DNA from: an uncultured Opitutia bacterium | Lineage (GTDB): Bacteria > Verrucomicrobiota > Verrucomicrobiia > Opitutales > Opitutaceae | Length of the DNA stretch: 7,157 nucleotides | Assembly (NCBI GenBank): GCA_903938935.1 | Contig: CAJAFD010000031.1 | Span: 1-7,157, forward strand | Direction: 5' to 3' | Shown here: piece after piece, positions 5,827 to 7,157 of the stretch | How the letters are laid out: the number at the start of each line of letters is the position of its first letter | Numbering within the stretch: position 1 is the stretch's first letter | The notes under the pieces: model-generated | Told to the model about the DNA's origin: nothing | The model's database searches: none | The model's input: the letters and a program-made list of their open reading frames with translations, nothing else | Made by a program: the position numbers and the translations under genes

Positions 5827-7157
5827 ATGTCGCCCTACTGCGTCTCCCGTTTCCAAACTGTCCGTCGTCTCACGCACGAAGTTAAAGTCGGCGCCGTCGG
5901 GGTCGGCGGCGCTAACCCGGTCCGCATCCAGTCGATGACGACCAGCGACACCCAAGACATCGCCGCCACCGTCCGACAATCCATCGCCCTCGCCGAAGTC
6001 GGCTGCGAGATCGTCCGCATCACCGCACCCAACGTCGCCGCCGCCCAGTGCTTGCGCCCCATCCGCGAACAATTCACCGCCGCTGGCTTCGGCCACATCC
6101 CGCTCGTCGCCGATATCCATTTCCTTCCGAGCGCCGCGATGGAAGCCGTCGAACACGTGGAAAAAGTCCGCGTGAATCCCGGCAACTACGCCGACAAAAA
6201 GAAATTCGCGGTCCGCGACTACACCGACGCCGACTACGACCGCGAACTGCAACGCCTCCACGAGACGTTTTCCCCGCTTGTGCTCCGCGCCAAAACCCTC
6301 GGCCGCTCCCTCCGCATCGGCACCAATCACGGCTCGCTCTCCGATCGTATCATGAACCGCTACGGCGACACGCCGCTCGGCATGGTGGAGAGCGCCCTCG
6401 AATTTCTCCGCATCGCCGAGAGCCACTCATTTAAGCAGATGATCCTGTCGATGAAGGCCTCCAACCCGAAGGTCATGATCCAGGCCTATCGCCTCCTCGT
6501 CGCCCGCATGAACGAGGAAAATATGCACTACCCGCTCCACCTCGGCGTCACCGAAGCCGGCGACGGCGAAGACGGTCGCATCAAGAGCGCCATCGGCATC
6601 GGCACCCTCCTCCACGACGGTCTCGGCGACACCCTTCGCGTCTCCCTCACCGAAGACAGCGTCTACGAAATCCCCGTCGCCCGCGCCATCGCCGCCAAGA
6701 CCATGTCCCTCTGGTCAACAGCGCCCGTCGCTCCCGCGCGCGACGCCCTCGATCCCTACCAATTTAATCGCCGCCCGACCACGACGCTCGCCCTCACCCC
6801 GAAAATCAAAATCGGCCCCGACCACGTTCCGGTCGTCATCACCCGCGTCGCCCTCGCCGATCTCCTCGCGCCTAACCCGCTCCCCACGCCCAAATCCCTC
6901 GACACGCCCCACGAGGGTCTTCTCGTCACGATTTCTGGTCCGGCCGAACTCGCCGCGCTCCACTCCGCGCGCATCCCAACCGGTAGGTTCCTCGTCCTCG
7001 AGCTCGCCCCCGCGCTCACGCCCGCCGATCTCGAAGCTCAGCTAAATCACGCCGAGCCCAAAGTCCTCCTCCGCTCCTTCGGCGCCAACGACTCCGCCAC
7101 GCTCGCGGCCTTCGCCACCCTGGCACGCCGCCACCGTCACACCCTCGCCGTCGCGAG
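5827..7157 (+). CDS. ispG: 4-hydroxy-3-methylbut-2-enyl diphosphate synthase, long three-domain form (3' end outside window)
   Basis: Reductively opens ME-cPP to HMBPP, the penultimate MEP-pathway step, using a [4Fe-4S] cluster. The window shows 443 codons plus two bases with no stop. The TIM-barrel domain occupies about 1-290: PVRIQSMTTSDTQD (31-44), PLVADIHF (92-99), VRVNPGNYAD (114-123), RIGTNHGSLSDRIMNRYGD (163-181), HLGVTEAGDGEDGRIKS (238-254) and DGLGDTLRVSLTED (264-277). These are the versions found in plant and chlamydial IspG. From about 300 the sequence enters the extra A* insert domain rather than the Fe-S domain, so this is the long form. The cysteine-bearing Fe-S domain must lie beyond the edge, so catalytic completeness cannot be judged. 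The start is ATG, the only start in the 39-bp gap after rseP, and MSPYCVSRF resembles the N-terminus of other long forms. No Shine-Dalgarno is visible. Confidence 0.96.
   Translation, partial: MSPYCVSRFQTVRRLTHEVKVGAVGVGGANPVRIQSMTTSDTQDIAATVRQSIALAEVGCEIVRITAPNVAAAQCLRPIREQFTAAGFGHIPLVADIHFLPSAAMEAVEHVEKVRVNPGNYADKKKFAVRDYTDADYDRELQRLHETFSPLVLRAKTLGRSLRIGTNHGSLSDRIMNRYGDTPLGMVESALEFLRIAESHSFKQMILSMKASNPKVMIQAYRLLVARMNEENMHYPLHLGVTEAGDGEDGRIKSAIGIGTLLHDGLGDTLRVSLTEDSVYEIPVARAIAAKTMSLWSTAPVAPARDALDPYQFNRRPTTTLALTPKIKIGPDHVPVVITRVALADLLAPNPLPTPKSLDTPHEGLLVTISGPAELAALHSARIPTGRFLVLELAPALTPADLEAQLNHAEPKVLLRSFGANDSATLAAFATLARRHRHTLAVA

Noticed and set aside
1..7157. A previously undescribed system, mobile element, CRISPR array, tRNA or rRNA
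   Set aside because: Apart from the 167-bp left flank, nearly all of the window is filled by recognised housekeeping or enzyme families. No transposase, integrase, repeat-spacer array or RNA-gene sequence was seen.

Overview
The window is a GC-rich stretch of bacterial chromosome carrying seven protein genes. Six are complete and the seventh, ispG, runs off the right edge. IspG is of the long, three-domain type known from Chlamydiae, Bacteroidetes and plants. Together with the gene order uppS-cdsA-dxr-rseP-ispG, the GC-rich codon third positions, the lack of Shine-Dalgarno sequences and a CE7 acetyl-xylan esterase next door, this suggests a Verrucomicrobiota genome, most likely an Opitutaceae relative. 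That placement is an inference from gene types and composition; no marker RNA is present.

Layout. Positions 1-167 hold no gene I can support. They contain a short 9-nt-period repeat at the left edge and an 8-bp direct repeat. Positions 168-1142 (+) encode a cytosolic CE7 carbohydrate esterase. It converges, with an 18-bp gap, on a small pterin-4a-carbinolamine dehydratase gene on the minus strand (1161-1448). A 70-bp divergent spacer then leads into a plus-strand operon that fills the rest of the window: uppS (1519-2280), cdsA (2305-3135), dxr (3154-4344), rseP (4366-5787) and ispG (5827 to the edge).

How the genes work together. Dxr (first committed step) and IspG (penultimate step) belong to the MEP pathway that makes IPP and DMAPP. 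UppS polymerises IPP onto farnesyl diphosphate to make undecaprenyl diphosphate, the lipid carrier for peptidoglycan and surface glycans. CdsA makes CDP-diacylglycerol, the precursor of the anionic phospholipids and phosphatidylethanolamine. RseP is the intramembrane site-2 protease of envelope stress signalling. The operon is therefore an envelope-lipid supply module with a membrane-quality protease embedded in it. The order uppS-cdsA-dxr-rseP is widespread in bacteria.

I found no new defence system, mobile element, CRISPR array, RNA gene or biosynthetic cluster; this is mainly a housekeeping region. The most distinctive features are that all five operon genes lie in one reading frame, with every gap a multiple of three and only a single TAA between neighbours; that none of the starts has a convincing Shine-Dalgarno sequence; and that CdsA has a variant signature.
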